A model generated the notes under the pieces. The model did not search any database and was not told the DNA's origin. It saw only the letters and a program-made list of their open reading frames with translations. Made by a program: the position numbers and the translations under genes. This document shows positions 62,093 to 64,000 of a DNA stretch of 64,000 bases, one piece after another. The stretch's first letter is position 1. Each line of letters begins with the position of its first letter. This DNA is from Laterigemmans sp052161645 (GTDB lineage Bacteria; Planctomycetota; Planctomycetia; Pirellulales; Pirellulaceae): the NCBI GenBank assembly GCA_052161645.1, contig CP197414.1. One strand, 5' to 3'.

Positions 62093-63721
62093 GTGCAAAA
62101 TAGGTTTCAGTCACCCCGAATCGAAAACAGGAAAGTCGCGAGAGCTTTGAGCGTTTGCAGTGAAGCATTACAGGTGCTCCTGGCCCTTTCGCAGACCATC
62201 ATCTCGCATCGGGAACTTCCGGTGCTGATGAAGGAACTTGCCTGTGAGCTTCGGAAAGTGGCGACGTTCGACTATCTGGCAATCGTGTTGTGCGATGAGC
62301 CCAGCAACAGCCTGGCGGCTCACATTCTTGAACCTTCCGAGTTCGCAGAAGAAGCGCGTAAAGTGAAGGCGACCATCGACGGTTCGCCAGCGGGGTATGC
62401 CTGGAAAACTCAGGAACCGCTGGTGATCGACGACATCGCCGCCGAAACCCGCTGGCCGGAATTCTTCCAGGGGACGAAGCAGTTTGGCGTCCAAAGCACC
62501 TGCGATTTGCCTCTCACCACCGCTCGGCAAAAACTTGGCACGCTCGTCTTCGCAAGCAAGTTGCCCAAGGCGTTTAGTCAGCAGGATGTGGAATTCCTGA
62601 AACTGGTCTCCAGCCACGTCGCGATCGCCGTCGAAAACGCGCTGGCCTTTCAGGAAATCGAAGGGCTGAAGAAACAGCTGGAACAGGAAAAGTCGTACCT
62701 CGAAGAAGAGTTTCGTAGCGACCACAATTTCGGCGAAATCGTCGGCGAAAATGCCGAGCTGCGGAAAGTTCTCAAGCACGTCGAAACCGTCGCGGTCACC
62801 GATTCGACCGTGTTGATCTACGGCGAAACGGGAACCGGCAAGGAACTGATCGCCCGAGGTGTCCACGACCGCAGTCCACGCCACGGACGGACTTTCATCA
62901 AACTGAATTGTGCGGCGATTCCAACAGGCTTGCTCGAAAGCGAACTCTTCGGCCACGAAAAAGGCGCCTTTACTGGAGCCGTCAATCAGAAGGTCGGTCG
63001 ATTCGAATTGGCCGATGGTGGAACGCTGTTCCTTGATGAGATTGGAGACATTCCGTCCGAGTTGCAGCCGAAGCTGTTGCGAGTCCTGCAGGAACAGGAG
63101 TTCGAACGGCTGGGCGGGACAAAGACCATCAAGGTCAACGTGCGAGTGATCTCGGCCACTCATCACGACCTGCAGGAGATGGTGAATCAGGGCGAGTTCC
63201 GCAGTGACCTGTTTTACCGCCTGAACGTGTTTCCCATTTCGTTGCCGCCGCTTCGTGAGCGTGCCGACGATATCCCGCGACTGATTCGATATTTCACGCA
63301 GCTATTTTCCAAACGGATGGGACGATCGATTGAAACCATTCCGGCCAACGTCATTGAGCATCTGTGTCAGTATTCCTGGCCTGGCAATATTCGCGAACTG
63401 CAGAATGTGATTGAACGAGCCGTGATCCTCAGCCCCGGCAAACAGTTGCAGGTTGCGATTCAGGAATTGAGCCTGGCCACGAAAGTCGAATCGCAACCCG
63501 ATGCTACCAGTGAGTCAGACGATCAAACGCCACTCGCGACGGCCACTTCTGAGCCCGACGCTCAAACATTAGCCGACGCTGAACGTGAGCACATCTTGAA
63601 CGCGCTGCAACGCGCTCAATGGGTCGTCGGCGGAGACAACGGGGCCGCGGCGTTGTTGGGGCTAAAGCGAACGACACTGCAGAAGAAGATGAAGAAGCTG
63701 GGCATCGAACGGCCCAACTGA
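62093..63721 (+). CDS. Sigma-54-dependent transcriptional activator with GAF domain (FhlA/NorR-like)
   Basis: A 542-aa regulator. An N-terminal GAF domain (about 35-190; LACELRKVATFDYLAIVLCDE, SSHVAIAVENALAFQEI) probably binds a small ligand. A short coiled linker (LKKQLEQEKSYLEEEF) leads to the AAA+ domain: Walker A GETGTGKE at about 243-250, the sigma-54 contact GAFTGA at 290-295, Walker B GGTLFLDEIGD. A Fis-type HTH ends the protein (NGAAALLGLKRTTLQKKMKKLGI). It remodels sigma-54 polymerase at -24/-12 promoters, and one lies 174 bp downstream. The first possible start is a GTG at 62093 right after a stop; a TTG at 62147 is an alternative. Confidence 0.92.
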   Translation: MQNRFQSPRIENRKVARALSVCSEALQVLLALSQTIISHRELPVLMKELACELRKVATFDYLAIVLCDEPSNSLAAHILEPSEFAEEARKVKATIDGSPAGYAWKTQEPLVIDDIAAETRWPEFFQGTKQFGVQSTCDLPLTTARQKLGTLVFASKLPKAFSQQDVEFLKLVSSHVAIAVENALAFQEIEGLKKQLEQEKSYLEEEFRSDHNFGEIVGENAELRKVLKHVETVAVTDSTVLIYGETGTGKELIARGVHDRSPRHGRTFIKLNCAAIPTGLLESELFGHEKGAFTGAVNQKVGRFELADGGTLFLDEIGDIPSELQPKLLRVLQEQEFERLGGTKTIKVNVRVISATHHDLQEMVNQGEFRSDLFYRLNVFPISLPPLRERADDIPRLIRYFTQLFSKRMGRSIETIPANVIEHLCQYSWPGNIRELQNVIERAVILSPGKQLQVAIQELSLATKVESQPDATSESDDQTPLATATSEPDAQTLADAEREHILNALQRAQWVVGGDNGAAALLGLKRTTLQKKMKKLGIERPN

Positions 63722-63894
63722 TTGGCCAAAGTGCCCTTCTGGTGACGCTTTCGTGACGCCATGGTGGCGAGCGATGCCGCTTTGGTGTCACTTCTGAATC
63801 GCGTTGTGCTTTCACTTTCTGACACGGAAAAACATGGCTTCTGCGACGTTGTGTCGTAGCGTGTTTTCGGCTAATTCTCTTTTTGTGCTTCGGG

Positions 63895-63911
63895 TTGGCA
63901 CGTTGGTTGCA
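63895..63911 (+). promoter_or_regulatory. Sigma-54 (-24/-12) promoter
   Basis: TTGGCACG (63895-63902), four bases, TTGCA (63907-63911): an exact match to the core TGGCACG-N4-TTGC with GG and GC 12 bases apart, and CGGG before it also fits the extended consensus. Transcription would start near 63922, about 54 bases ahead of the next ATG. Two GTGACGC motifs 11 bases apart (63742 and 63753) upstream are candidate activator sites. The gene just upstream encodes a sigma-54 activator. Confidence 0.85.
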
Positions 63912-63975
63912 AACGGTTTTAACAACACATTCTGATTTAGAATTACGCAACTCGTCGCCTGAAGGGGCAAACAAT

Positions 63976-64000
63976 ATGACTACCAACGAAACCAAAAAAT
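63976..64000 (+). CDS. Start of a sigma-54-controlled gene, cut by the window end
   Basis: ATG at 63976 with GAAGGGG nine bases upstream opens MTTNETKK, eight codons before the edge. Too short for a family call. Promoter and neighbouring activator make regulated expression likely. Confidence 0.6.

Noticed and set aside
62168..63166. 332-codon minus-strand frame
   Set aside because: Antisense to the sigma-54 activator, whose motifs are complete.

Overview
The window reads as a chromosomal segment of a marine-type planctomycete (Planctomycetota, Pirellulales, Rhodopirellula/Blastopirellula-like). The lineage call rests on family content: a DUF1559 pilin-like protein, a DUF1207 protein, two very large dockerin-bearing proteins that open with the planctomycete N-terminal pattern (L-E-x-L-x-x-R-x-L-L-A), an ECF sigma factor divergent from a Ser/Thr kinase, two large membrane Ser/Thr kinases, and dispersed palindromic repeats ending in GCCTATTCCAC. 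Most of the window is ordinary single-copy chromosome with short operons on both strands.

Layout. 1-8 kb: two divergent alpha-D-phosphohexomutases, a NatA/NatB-type ABC exporter whose permease is fused to a CPBP protease, and homoserine dehydrogenase. 8-11.4 kb: a repeat-rich strip with an imperfect 205-bp inverted-repeat element, four 31-bp tandem repeats interrupted by a complete 1570-bp IS4-family element with 18-bp terminal repeats and a 12-bp target duplication, an M42 aminopeptidase, and a palindrome that supplies the stop codons of two convergent genes. 11.4-16.2 kb: sdhC-sdhA-sdhB-folP, with sdhB and folP joined by TGATG. 16.5-18.9 kb: a stand-alone receiver protein overlapping a pair of SPFH proteins. 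19-30.5 kb: cell-surface and planctomycete-specific proteins (a 979-aa dockerin protein, an 807-aa Gly-rich lipoprotein, a DUF1207 protein, an acidic protein, a 608-aa secreted protein) and a leucyl-transferase of the N-degron pathway. 30.7-36.6 kb: a TPR Ser/Thr kinase with a small partner gene, then an exported catalase-peroxidase. 36.8-41.6 kb: a tight GH130 / GT4-(alpha/alpha)6 fusion / GH130 operon, the best candidate in the window for an uncharacterised carbohydrate (probably mannoside) system. 41.6-44.1 kb: a gene-poor scar with palindromes and a decayed kinase fragment. 44.1-53.2 kb: an LRR-like Ser/Thr kinase, a divergent ECF sigma factor, and a 1805-aa secreted beta-helix/FN3/dockerin protein. 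53.3-61.6 kb: small hypotheticals, an integrase remnant beside tRNA-Val, a DUF1559 protein, a Cys-rich secreted protein, a GntP permease, a beta-helix protein and a flippase-like membrane protein. 61.8-64 kb: tRNA-Ala with a terminator, a GAF/sigma-54 activator, and a near-perfect sigma-54 promoter driving a gene cut by the window end.

Functional links that can be argued from layout: SdhCAB as a menaquinone-type respiratory complex; ABC ATPase plus permease-protease as one exporter; GH130-GT4-GH130 as one glycan module; ECF sigma, kinase and giant surface protein as a possible signalling/surface unit; the sigma-54 activator controlling the gene that follows it. No CRISPR array, rRNA operon, prophage or recognisable defence island was seen.
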